Shown here piece by piece: positions 1-10,652 of a DNA stretch of 64,000 nucleotides. The notes under the pieces are model-generated. The model was not told the DNA's origin and made no database searches. It saw only the letters and a program-made list of their open reading frames with translations. Numbering within the stretch: the stretch's first letter is position 1; every line of letters begins with the position of its first letter. A program made the position numbers and the translations under genes. Source of the DNA: Wenjunlia vitaminophila DSM 41686 (GTDB taxonomy: Bacteria; Actinomycetota; Actinomycetes; Streptomycetales; Streptomycetaceae); assembly GCF_000380165.1 (NCBI RefSeq), contig NZ_KB904647.1, positions 188 through 64,187 on the forward strand, written 5' to 3'.

Positions 1-352
1 ACTCCCGCCCCAACCGCCACACCTGCTCCACCACACCCGCCGTATCCGCCACCGGAAACGTATTCGCCATCGCATGCACCGCCGTAAACCCACCCCGCGC
101 CGCCGCACGCGTCCCCGTCGCCACCGTCTCCGCATCCTCCCGACCCGGCTCCCGAAGATGCGTATGCAAATCCACCAACCCCGGCAACAACACCAACCCC
201 TCCGCATCCACCACCCGCACACCACCACCACCCGAACCACCAGCCGACACACCCACACCCACCTCAGCCACCACACCACCCACCACCAGAACATCCCGCG
301 GCGCACCCCCCAACACCCGCGCACCACGAATCAGGAATTTCGACTGGCTCAC
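1..352 (-). CDS. pyrC: dihydroorotase, N-terminal part (cut by window edge)
   Basis: Catalyses ring closure of carbamoyl-aspartate to dihydroorotate in pyrimidine synthesis. The visible 117 residues begin with GTG at 352, whose GTGA overlaps the pyrB stop, so the two are translationally coupled. The metal-binding signature [10 protein letters not shown] characteristic of dihydroorotases lies near residues 62-71, followed by the HAMANT stretch seen in this family. The rest of the gene lies beyond the window. Odd: from codon 7 to the window edge all 111 codons end in G or T, with leucine mostly TTG and glycine mostly GGT, whereas neighbouring genes use C- and G-ending codons. The protein itself looks intact. 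Confidence 0.93.
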   Translation of the reverse strand, partial: MSQSKFLIRGARVLGGAPRDVLVVGGVVAEVGVGVSAGGSGGGGVRVVDAEGLVLLPGLVDLHTHLREPGREDAETVATGTRAAARGGFTAVHAMANTFPVADTAGVVEQVWRLGRE

Positions 353-1377
353 TTGCTCTCCTCGGAACGGTGGTGGGAAGGGACGGTGCCGGGCAGCGCT
401 GGTTCCGCGCCCCCCAGCAGCAGGTAAAGGACGGCCATCCGGACGCTGACCCCGTTGCTGACCTGTTCCACGACGGTGGAGCGGACGGAGTCCGCGACGT
501 CCGCGGCGATCTCCATGCCGCGGTTCATCGGGCCGGGGTGCATCACGATGGCGTGGTCGGGCAGCTTCGCCATCCGGGTGGCGTCCAGCCCGTAGCGGCG
601 GCTGTACTCGCGTTCGGTCGGGAAGAACGCCGCGTTCATCCGTTCCCGCTGTACCCGCAGCATCATCACGGCGTCGGACGCGGGCAGCACGGCGTCGAGG
701 TCGAAGGACACCTCGCAGGGCCAGCTCTGCACCCCGATGGGCAGCAGGGTGGGCGGGGCCACCAGGGTCACCTCGGCGCCCAGGGTGCTCAGCAACAGGA
801 CGTTGGACCTGGCCACCCGGCTGTGCAGCACGTCACCGACGATGGTCACGCGCCGGCCGGCCAGGTCCCTTCCGGTGCCGTCGCCGGGTCCGCGGTGCCA
901 GACCGGGCCGCCGTCCGGTGCCCCGGCGAGGTGACGTCTCATGGTGAAGGCGTCCAGCAGGGCCTGGGTGGGGTGCTCGTGGGTGCCGTCACCGGCGTTG
1001 ACCACACTGCCGCGGATCCAGCCGGAGTGGGCCAGACGGTGCGGGGCGCCGGAGGCGTGGTGCCGGATGACCACCGCGTCGGTCCCCATCGCCTCCAGGG
1101 TCAGTGCGGTGTCCTTGAGCGACTCGCCCTTGGAGACCGAGGACCCCTTGGCGGAGAAGTTCAGCACGTCGGCGGAGAGCCGTTTGGCCGCGGCCTCGAA
1201 CGACACCCGGGTCCGTGTCGAATCCTCGAAGAAGAGGTTCACCACGGTACGGCCCCGCAGGGTGGGGAGCTTCTTGATGGGGCGGTCGGCGACGCGGGCC
1301 ATCTCCTCCGCGGTGTCGAGGATGAGCAGGGCGTCGTCGTGGGTGAGGTCGGCTGCCGAGATCAGGTGGTGCTTCAC
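349..1377 (-). CDS. pyrB: aspartate carbamoyltransferase catalytic subunit
   Basis: Transfers the carbamoyl group from carbamoyl phosphate to aspartate, the committed step of pyrimidine synthesis in the cytoplasm. The 342-residue protein has the carbamoyl-phosphate loop STRTR (53-57), HPTQ (135-138) and a late HPGPMNRG segment, all typical of the family. A roughly 20-residue Gly/Pro-rich insertion near residues 150-170 makes it a little longer than the usual 310 or so residues. The start is GTG at 1377. It lies downstream of pyrR across a 265-base gap without a visible gene, and its stop overlaps the pyrC start. Expression is probably controlled with pyrR by pyrimidine supply. Confidence 0.97.
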   Translation of the reverse strand: MKHHLISAADLTHDDALLILDTAEEMARVADRPIKKLPTLRGRTVVNLFFEDSTRTRVSFEAAAKRLSADVLNFSAKGSSVSKGESLKDTALTLEAMGTDAVVIRHHASGAPHRLAHSGWIRGSVVNAGDGTHEHPTQALLDAFTMRRHLAGAPDGGPVWHRGPGDGTGRDLAGRRVTIVGDVLHSRVARSNVLLLSTLGAEVTLVAPPTLLPIGVQSWPCEVSFDLDAVLPASDAVMMLRVQRERMNAAFFPTEREYSRRYGLDATRMAKLPDHAIVMHPGPMNRGMEIAADVADSVRSTVVEQVSNGVSVRMAVLYLLLGGAEPALPGTVPSHHRSEESK

Positions 1378-1642
1378 AGGAACTCCGTGGCGGGGACATC
1401 AGGCGTGGGCACCGGCCGGGACGGTTCGGCGCGGGGACGTCGGGCGGGCACGTCGGACGGGGCGGGTCAGGGTCCGGACGTTACGGGTGGGCGTCGGGTG
1501 GGCGTCGAGCGGCCAGTTCCGGCGTGTCGCGCCGGGGCACCGGGTGGGTACGGGGCCGTTCAAGCGCGCCGGGCCGGGGTGTCGGACCGGGCGCCGCGCG
1601 GAGCCCGCGGTCGGGGGCTCGGGCGGGGGTGACCCGCGGGGG

Positions 1643-2284
<642 letters not shown>

Positions 2285-2445
2285 TTAAAGGACGCCTGAT
2301 TACCCTGCCACGGTACCAGGGGGCCGGCGCGCACCCGCCACCGCCCCCCGCGGCGGCAGGGCCGGAGGACCCCGTGGAGCAGGCCCGCACACCTGCGCGA
2401 ACAAGCCAGACTCGGCGTCCGTGGGGCCCGGTCGGACCATTCGGC

Positions 2446-2475
2446 TTGACGAAGCCAAATTACGCTGCGTAACCT
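2446..2475 (+). promoter_or_regulatory. bldD promoter with embedded BldD box
   Basis: TTGACG (2446-2451) and TAACCT (2470-2475) form a -35/-10 pair with an 18-base spacer. Between them, 2459-2473 reads ATTACGCTGCGTAAC, which matches every fixed position of the published BldD box nTnACnCWGnGTnAn. A second imperfect inverted repeat (GTAACCTCAC / GTGAGTTAC) follows at about 2469-2488. BldD is known to repress its own promoter in Streptomyces, so autoregulation is the natural reading. Confidence 0.75.
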
Positions 2476-2579
2476 CACAGTGAGTTACCGCGCTGGTCGC
2501 CGGGCACGGGGTGTCCCGGCAGGCGGGCCACCGCGGGATTGTTGACCATGATCGCCGAGTACCACGTCCGGGGAGCCAT

Positions 2580-3080
2580 ATGTCCAGCGACTACGCCAAG
2601 CAGCTCGGGGCCAAGCTCCGTGCCATCCGCACCCAGCAGGGCCTGTCCCTCCACGGTGTCGAGGAGAAGTCCCAGGGGCGCTGGAAGGCCGTCGTCGTCG
2701 GCTCCTACGAGCGGGGAGACCGCGCCGTCACCGTGCAGCGCCTCGCCGAGCTCGCGGACTTCTACGGGGTTCCGGTCCAGGAGCTGCTTCCCGGCAGCAC
2801 CTACCCGGGTGCCTCCGAGCCGCCGCCGAAGCTCGTCCTCGACCTCGAGCGCCTGTCCCAGGTGCCGCCGGAGAAGGCCGGCCCGCTGCAGCGCTACGCC
2901 GCGACGATCCAGAGCCAGCGCGGCGACTACAACGGCAAGGTGCTCTCCATCCGCCAGGACGACCTGCGGACGCTCGCGGTCATCTACGACCAGTCGCCCT
3001 CGGTGCTGACCGAGCAGCTCATCAGCTGGGGCGTCCTGGACGCGGACGCCCGCCGGGCGGTCCCCCAGGACGAGGGCTGA
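2580..3080 (+). CDS. bldD: developmental master repressor BldD
   Basis: BldD is the dimeric DNA-binding repressor that holds Streptomyces in vegetative growth; a c-di-GMP tetramer glues two subunits together. The 166-residue protein has an N-terminal Cro/CI-type helix-turn-helix (about residues 8-70) and a C-terminal domain with both c-di-GMP signatures, RGD (114-116) and RQDD (125-128), at the same positions as in S. coelicolor BldD. I chose ATG 2580 because it gives the MSS start of known orthologues and is preceded by GGGGAG. Only a few substitutions in the linker and the last residues distinguish it from Streptomyces BldD as I recall it. Confidence 0.97.
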   Translation: MSSDYAKQLGAKLRAIRTQQGLSLHGVEEKSQGRWKAVVVGSYERGDRAVTVQRLAELADFYGVPVQELLPGSTYPGASEPPPKLVLDLERLSQVPPEKAGPLQRYAATIQSQRGDYNGKVLSIRQDDLRTLAVIYDQSPSVLTEQLISWGVLDADARRAVPQDEG

Positions 3081-3102
3081 GGCATTCGTCCCTGGTGAAA
3101 CG

Positions 3103-3135
3103 TCTCACCCTCCCGGGTGGCCCGGGAGGGTGAGA
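3103..3135. terminator. bidirectional hairpin between bldD and nusB
   Basis: A perfect 15-bp stem (core CTCACCCTCCCGGG at 3104-3117 and its complement at 3121-3134) with a TGG loop sits between the convergent bldD and nusB stops. No U-tract follows in either direction, as is common in actinobacteria. Confidence 0.8.
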
Positions 3136-3193
3136 TCTCTGCTGTTCCTGATGCGCCGGCCCGCGCGGGGCCAGCAGCGCACGGACCGGTCAT

Positions 3194-3622
3194 TCAGTCC
3201 CGGCGAAGGCTGGGCTTGAGCTCCTTGAGGCGGCCGAGGAGACCGTTGACGAAGGCCGGTGACTCGTCCGTGGAGAACTCCTTGGCCAGTTCGACGGCCT
3301 CGTCGAGCACCACGGCGTCCGGCACCTCGTCCTCCCACAGCAACTCGTAAGCGCCGAGGCGGAGCACGTTGCGGTCCACGACCGGCATCCGGTCCAGGGT
3401 CCAGCCCACGGAGTAGGCGCCGAGCAGCTCGTCGATCCGCGTCGCGTGTTCCGCGTAGCCCTCGACGAGCTGCATCGTGTACTCGGTGACCGGCGGCTGC
3501 CGGTCGTCGGTCCGCGAGTGCCGGATCCAGTCCGCCATGACCGTGGTCGGCTTCTCACCGCGCTGGTCAGCCTCGAAGAGGATCTGAAGGGCGCGCTTGC
3601 GGGCCTTGTTGCGAGCAGCCAC
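3194..3622 (-). CDS. nusB: transcription antitermination factor NusB
   Basis: NusB, with NusE (S10), loads onto boxA of nascent rRNA and supports antitermination. The 142-residue all-helical protein starts MAARNKARKRALQILFEAD and contains the conserved block DRNVLRLGAYELLW and the late VNGLLGRL, matching the family from end to end. GTG 3622 is two bases from the efp stop, so it forms a two-gene unit with efp, as in most actinomycetes. Confidence 0.96.
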   Translation of the reverse strand: MAARNKARKRALQILFEADQRGEKPTTVMADWIRHSRTDDRQPPVTEYTMQLVEGYAEHATRIDELLGAYSVGWTLDRMPVVDRNVLRLGAYELLWEDEVPDAVVLDEAVELAKEFSTDESPAFVNGLLGRLKELKPSLRRD

Positions 3623-3624
3623 GG

Positions 3625-4191
3625 TTAGCTGTTCACCCGACCGAGGTACTCACCCGAGCGGGTGTCGACCTTCACCTTCTCGCCGGTGGTGATGAACAGC
3701 GGGACGCCGATCTCGTAGCCGGTCTCCAGCCGGGCCGGCTTGGTGCCGCCGGTGGAGCGGTCACCCTGGACACCCGGCTCGGTGTACTCGATGACCAGCT
3801 CGACCGAGGCCGGCAGCTCGACGTACAGGGGGTTGCCCTCGTACATCGCCACGACCACGTCGAACCCCTCGAGCAGGTAGTTCGCGGCGTCGCCCACGGT
3901 GTCGGGGGAGATGTGGATCTGGTCGAAGGTCTCCGTGTCCATGAAGACGAAGTCGGAGCCGTCCTTGTAGGAGAACTGCATGCCGCGCTTGTCGACGTTC
4001 GCCGTCTCCACCTTCACCCCGGCGTTGAAGGTCTTGTCGACGACCTTGCCGGAGAGCACGTGCTTCAGCTTGGTGCGGACGAAGGCGGGGCCCTTGCCGG
4101 GCTTGACGTGCTGGAACTCGACCACGGACCAGAGCTGGCCGCCATCGAGCTTGAGCACCATGCCGTTCTTGAGGTCGTTCGTGGATGCCAC
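3625..4191 (-). CDS. efp: translation elongation factor P
   Basis: EF-P enters the ribosomal E site and relieves stalling at polyproline stretches. The 188-residue length and three beta-barrel domains are standard. The tip loop that reaches the peptidyl-transferase centre reads KPGKGPAF (30-37). This is the PGKGP-type loop reported to work without beta-lysyl or rhamnosyl modification in an actinobacterial EF-P subfamily, and no modification gene is visible nearby. Starts with GTG 4191 and is followed by nusB. Confidence 0.96.
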   Translation of the reverse strand: MASTNDLKNGMVLKLDGGQLWSVVEFQHVKPGKGPAFVRTKLKHVLSGKVVDKTFNAGVKVETANVDKRGMQFSYKDGSDFVFMDTETFDQIHISPDTVGDAANYLLEGFDVVVAMYEGNPLYVELPASVELVIEYTEPGVQGDRSTGGTKPARLETGYEIGVPLFITTGEKVKVDTRSGEYLGRVNS

Positions 4192-4255
4192 GGTTGCGGA
4201 ATCTCCTGGAGTGCTGCTTCGGGGACCCAGGGGGCGCGCCCGCGCCCTCGCGGGC

Positions 4256-5359
4256 CTACAGGGCGAGCAGCTCCTTGGTCGTGATGGTGAGTAGCTCGGG
4301 CCCGCCGTCCGTCACAGGACGGACGACGAGTGTGTCGTCGATCCGGACGCCGCCCCGGCCCGGAAGGTAGACCCCGGGCTCGACGGTGACCGGCACACAA
4401 GCGTCCAGTTTACCCACGGCCGCAGGCGACAGCCGAGGGTCTTCGTGGATTTCCAGGCCGACGCCGTGGCCCACCGAGGACCCCAGCAGGTCGCCGTGGC
4501 CCGCCCGGTCCACCACCTGCCGCACCGCGCGGTCCACGTCCCGGTACGCGGCTCCGGGGGCCAACGCCTCCCTCCCGGCGCGCTGGGCGGCGAAAACCAG
4601 CTCGTAGAGCTCGATCTGCCAGCTCGCGGGCTCGCTGCCGACGACGAAGGTGCGACCCACCTCGCACCGGTACCCGCGGTAGCAGGCGCCGAGGCAGACC
4701 GTGAGGAAGTCGCCCTCCTCGACCCGCCGGTCCCCGGGGTGGTGGTTGGGCGCGCCGGCGTTGGGTCCCGTGCCGACGTGCGGGGGGAACGCGGCCGAGT
4801 CGGCGCCGTGGTCCACCAGCCGGCGCTCCAGCTCCAGGGCGAGGTGCCGTTCGGTCCTGCCGACCAGGATCGACTCCAGCAGCTCGCCCAGCGCGTGGTC
4901 GGTGATCTCCGCGGCCACCCGCAGCGCCGCGATCTCGTCGTCCTCCTTGACCAGCCTCAACTGCTCGACGGCCCGGTCCAGATCGGTGAGCCTGAGCCGC
5001 GGGGCCGCCCTGGCCAGCTCCCGGTGCCGGGCGACGGTGAGGTGGTGTTCCTCCACGGCGAGGCCCTGCACGCCGATCCTGTCGGCCAGCTCCGCGGCGG
5101 CGACCGCGCAGTCACCGTCCGCGGACGGCAGCACCACCTGTTCCACCCCTTCGGGGGGCCAGCCCCGCTCAGGCTCCGCCCAGGGCTCCCGGGGCAACAC
5201 CAGCACGTCGTGGTCGGGGGCCAGCAGCAGGGCCGCCCCGGGTGGCGCGCCGTCGGTCAGGTAGCGGACGTTGGCCGCCCGGGAGACCAGGGCGGCGCAG
5301 CCGCCCGCCGTGCAGCGCTCGCGCAGCCTCGCCCGCCGAGCCGCGTGGACCTCGGACAT
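4256..5359 (-). CDS. M24-family (Xaa-Pro peptidase-like) protein with altered metal site
   Basis: The 367-residue protein has the two-domain architecture of Xaa-Pro aminopeptidase/PepQ: a creatinase-N-like domain (about 1-135) and a pita-bread domain (about 140-367). [14 protein letters not shown] (296-309) and VTVEPG (324-329) are the usual His and Glu motifs. The two aspartate ligands expected in the iDfG...sDitRT region are however Cys222 ([10 protein letters not shown]) and Glu233 (CEVGRT), and the final glutamate is Asp341 (GVRIDD). It may use an altered metal centre or be non-catalytic. The ATG at 5359 has no clear Shine-Dalgarno; TACGCT seven bases upstream could be a -10 of a leaderless transcript. 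It lies just upstream of efp. Confidence 0.85.
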   Translation of the reverse strand: MSEVHAARRARLRERCTAGGCAALVSRAANVRYLTDGAPPGAALLLAPDHDVLVLPREPWAEPERGWPPEGVEQVVLPSADGDCAVAAAELADRIGVQGLAVEEHHLTVARHRELARAAPRLRLTDLDRAVEQLRLVKEDDEIAALRVAAEITDHALGELLESILVGRTERHLALELERRLVDHGADSAAFPPHVGTGPNAGAPNHHPGDRRVEEGDFLTVCLGACYRGYRCEVGRTFVVGSEPASWQIELYELVFAAQRAGREALAPGAAYRDVDRAVRQVVDRAGHGDLLGSSVGHGVGLEIHEDPRLSPAAVGKLDACVPVTVEPGVYLPGRGGVRIDDTLVVRPVTDGGPELLTITTKELLAL

Positions 5360-5465
5360 ACGGCGAGCGTAAGCGGCATCGGGTCCGGCGGCCCACCCGG
5401 AGGGGCCACTCGGGGTGTCCGGCTGGCAACGGTGGCCCTGACGGGCCGCACCTCCTGACGAGGGC

Positions 5466-6242
5466 CTACCAGACCGGGGGCCCCACCATGCTCCGGGCGA
5501 CCACCCGGTCCAGCGCCTCGGCCGCGGCGGAGACGTCGAGCGTGGAGTTGTCGATGATCGGCAGACCGGAGCCGTACCAGCCGGCCATCCGCCCGTGGAT
5601 GCGGGCCACCTCCTCGTCGGACAGCCGACGGTTGCCGCTGCGCTCGGCGTTGCGGGCCAGGACCACCTCAAGGCCGGGGAGGAGGACCACCGGCAGCAAC
5701 CCCGGCCCGACGTGGCGTTTCCAGCCGCCGAGGCCCACCACCGGGCGGTCCGGGAAGACCGCGTCGTCGATGATGCAGGAGATGGCGTTGGCGAGGAAGT
5801 TCCGGGCTGCGAAGCCACAGGTGCGGCGGGCGAGGCGGTACTGGGCCTCGGAGTTCTCGTTCCAGCCGGACTGCGGGTCGGCGAAGCCGGACCTGACCCA
5901 CTCCCGGACGTCGTCGAGGCTGATGTGGGCCGTGGGCACGGGACGGGTGTCCGCCCACCGGCGCGCGATGGTGGTCTTACCGGCCCCCGCCGGTCCTATC
6001 AGCAGCACGGCGATCGGTGCGGAGGTGGACACCGACGGCGGTTGCGCGGCGGCCTGGGGCACGGGGACCGGACTGGACGGCGGCAGCGGGAAGTGCCCGG
6101 TGCTGCCGGTGGGCTGCTGCGCCGGCGGCGGCACCGGCGGGCTCCCCTGGCCCGGATAGCCGGTGCCGGGCGTCCCCCGAGCTCCGGCACGTCCTGGCGG
6201 AACGCCGGGCGGCGGGGGCATCGGCACCCCAGCATGTTGCAT
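5466..6242 (-). CDS. P-loop ATP-binding protein with proline-rich N-terminus
   Basis: Function unknown. From ATG 6242 the protein is 258 residues: an unstructured Pro/Gly/Gln-rich segment of about 75 residues, then a kinase-like P-loop domain with Walker A GPAGAGKT (83-90), a following HISLDDVREW segment and a mid-domain IIDDAVFPDR that could be the Walker B strand. The fold resembles small-molecule phosphotransferases or zeta-toxin-like kinases, but I see no substrate-specific motif. An upstream in-frame GTG would add 32 basic residues and is less likely. It stands just downstream of aroQ on the same strand. Confidence 0.8.
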   Translation of the reverse strand: MQHAGVPMPPPPGVPPGRAGARGTPGTGYPGQGSPPVPPPAQQPTGSTGHFPLPPSSPVPVPQAAAQPPSVSTSAPIAVLLIGPAGAGKTTIARRWADTRPVPTAHISLDDVREWVRSGFADPQSGWNENSEAQYRLARRTCGFAARNFLANAISCIIDDAVFPDRPVVGLGGWKRHVGPGLLPVVLLPGLEVVLARNAERSGNRRLSDEEVARIHGRMAGWYGSGLPIIDNSTLDVSAAAEALDRVVARSMVGPPVW

Positions 6243-6360
6243 CTCGGCCCCACTCTGTCTTCCGTGGCACGGCACCCTCCCCCCGGGCAGCCCGTGCACT
6301 CGCCTTCGAACCGTGTCCCGCAAGGCGGGTTCCCCCACCGTGTTGGCCGGTCAGGAGTCT

Positions 6361-8447
<2,087 letters not shown>

Positions 8448-8451
<4 letters not shown>

Positions 8452-9632
8452 CTGACCACCAGGTGCTCGAGGTAGCTGACGACGTTCCGCCGGGTCTCGG
8501 CGACCGAGTCGCCGCCGAACTTCTCCGCCACGGCGTCGGCGAGCACCAGGGCGACCATCGCCTCGGCCACGATGCCGGCGGCCGGGACCGCGCAGACGTC
8601 GGAGCGCTGGTGGTGCGCCCTGGCTGGTTCCCCGGTGACGACGTCCACGGTGGCCAACGCCCGCGGGACGGTGGCGATCGGCTTCATCGCGGCCCGCACC
8701 CGCAGCAGTTCCCCGGTGGACAGGCCGCCCTCGGTGCCTCCGGACCTGCCCGACCTGCGCCGCAGCCCGGTGGGTGTGGGCTCGATCTCGTCGTGGGCCC
8801 GCGAACCGGGCGTCCTGGCCAGTTCGAAACCGTCGCCGACCTCGACGCCCTTGATCGCCTGGATGCCCATCAGCGCCCCGGCGAGACGGGAGTCCAAACG
8901 TCGGTCCCAGTGCACGTGTGACCCCAGCCCGACGGGGACGCCGTAGGCCAGCACCTCGACCACGCCCCCGAGGGTGTCCCCGTCCTTGTGTGCCTGGTCG
9001 ATCACCCCGACCATGGCTTCGGACGCCTCCCGGTCCAGGCAGCGCACGGGGTCGGCGTCGAGCCGTTCCACGTCAGCGGGCAGGGGGTGGACGCCGCGCG
9101 GCGCGCTGGCCCCGCCGAGCTCCACCACATGGCTGACGATCTCGATCCCGGTGGTGTGCCGCAGGTACGAGCTGGCCACCGCGCCGAGTGCCACCCGGGC
9201 CGCGGTCTCCCGGGCGCTGGCCCGCTCCAGCACCGGGCGGGCCTCGTCGAACCCGTACTTCTGCATCCCGGCCAGGTCGGCGTGACCCGGGCGGGGGCGG
9301 GTGAGCGGGGCGTTGCGGGCGAGCTCGGCGAGCTCCTCGGGGTCGACCGGGTCGGCCGCCATCACCTTCTCCCACTTGGGCCACTCGGTGTTCTTGATCG
9401 TCAGGGCGATCGGGCCGCCCAGGGTCAGGCCGTGGCGGACGCCGCCGAGGAAGGTGACCTCGTCCCGCTCGAACTTCATCCGGGCACCGCGGCCGTAGCC
9501 GAGCCGCCGCCTGGCCAGGGCGTCCGCCACCATGTCCGTGGTGATCGGCACTCCCGCGGGCAGTCCCTCAAGCGTCGCGACGAGTGCGGGGCCATGGGAC
9601 TCCCCCGCGGTCAGCCAGCGCAACCTGCTCAA
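8448..9632 (-). CDS. aroC: chorismate synthase
   Basis: Makes chorismate from EPSP by a reduced-FMN-dependent elimination. The 394-residue protein carries the signatures [30 protein letters not shown] and [14 protein letters not shown], and the usual length. The start is TTG at 9632, preceded by AAGGAGC at suitable spacing. It heads the tight aroC-aroK-aroB-aroQ run; aroE lies 183 bases upstream on the same strand, without a visible gene between. Confidence 0.97.
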
Positions 9633-9815
9633 CAGTGCTCCTTACCCTCGCGGCCCCGGGCCGGCCCGGTGACCAGACCCAGGCAGATCCTTCCACGACC
9701 CGGTCCGCCGACGGTCCGCCGTCCAGCCTACGGAACGGACCGGGACCCGGGTCGGGGTGTGGGGACCCGCGGGAGACCCGGACCCGCGGCGGAGCGGGCT
9801 GGGCGACACCGGGGC

Positions 9816-10652
9816 TCACCGTCCGGCCAGTGCCTCCTCGCCGGCCCTGCGCATGGCGGCCAGCGGGGCCGGACGACAGCCGGTCATCCGCTCCACCTGG
9901 AGGACCGCCTGGTGCACCAGCAGGTCGAGGCCGCCGACCACGGTGCCGCCGCGGACCGACCAGGCCGCGGCGAGGGGCGTGGGCCAGGGGTGGTAGAGCA
10001 CGTCGAAGAGCGTCCCGGGCCGGTCGGGCACCGCGGCGGACAGCGCGTCGGCCGCCCCGGCAGGAACGGTGCTGACCACCAGCTCCGCGGCGAACGCCGT
10101 CGCCGCGCGCTCCCAGGGGACGGGCCTGACCGCTACGCCGAGGCGCTCCCCGAGCTCCCGCAGCTCCGCGGCTCGCCCGGGGCCGCGGACGTACACCAGG
10201 ACCTCTCCGGTACAGACCCGGCCGAGCGCGGCCACCGCGGAGGAGGCGGTGGCCCCGGCGCCGAGCACCGCCGCGGAGTCGACCCGGGTCACGCCGCGTT
10301 CGTCGAGCGCGGCGACCAGGCCCGGGACGTCGGTGTTGTCACCGACCAGGCGCCCGTCCTCGGTGAAGACCACTGTGTTCACCGCGTGCACCGCCCGTGC
10401 GGTCGGGCTGACCTCGTCCAGCAGCGGGATCACCGCCCGCTTGAGCGGCATGGTCAGGGACAGTCCCGCCCACCGCTGGCGCTCCGGCTCCAGGCTCCGC
10501 AGGAAGTCCGGCAACCCCGCCTCGTCCACCTCGAACCGGTCGTAGGTCCATTCGGTGAGGCCCAGGTCGGCGTAGGCGGCGCGGTGCAGTGCCGGGGAGA
10601 GCGAGTGGGCGATCGGTGAGCCGAGCACCGCCGCGCGGCGGGCGTCGGTCAC
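9816..10652 (-). CDS. aroE: shikimate dehydrogenase
   Basis: Reduces 3-dehydroshikimate to shikimate with NADPH. The 278-residue protein has the N-terminal substrate motif GSPIAHSLSP (11-20), the conserved GLSLTMPLKRAV lysine region, DNTDVPG, and a Rossmann glycine motif AVLGAGATASS. GTG 10652 overlaps the mltG stop by four bases, so aroE is coupled to mltG rather than to aroC. A typical AroE length argues against fusion or truncation. Confidence 0.95.
   Translation of the reverse strand: MTDARRAAVLGSPIAHSLSPALHRAAYADLGLTEWTYDRFEVDEAGLPDFLRSLEPERQRWAGLSLTMPLKRAVIPLLDEVSPTARAVHAVNTVVFTEDGRLVGDNTDVPGLVAALDERGVTRVDSAAVLGAGATASSAVAALGRVCTGEVLVYVRGPGRAAELRELGERLGVAVRPVPWERAATAFAAELVVSTVPAGAADALSAAVPDRPGTLFDVLYHPWPTPLAAAWSVRGGTVVGGLDLLVHQAVLQVERMTGCRPAPLAAMRRAGEEALAGR

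Noticed and set aside
370-1632. Long plus-strand frame opposite pyrB
   Set aside because: A shadow of a high-GC gene: no ribosome-binding site, Gly/Val/His-rich translation with no family, and the opposite strand encodes a complete aspartate carbamoyltransferase. The same applies to the other long frames opposite alaS, mltG, relA, secD and thrS.
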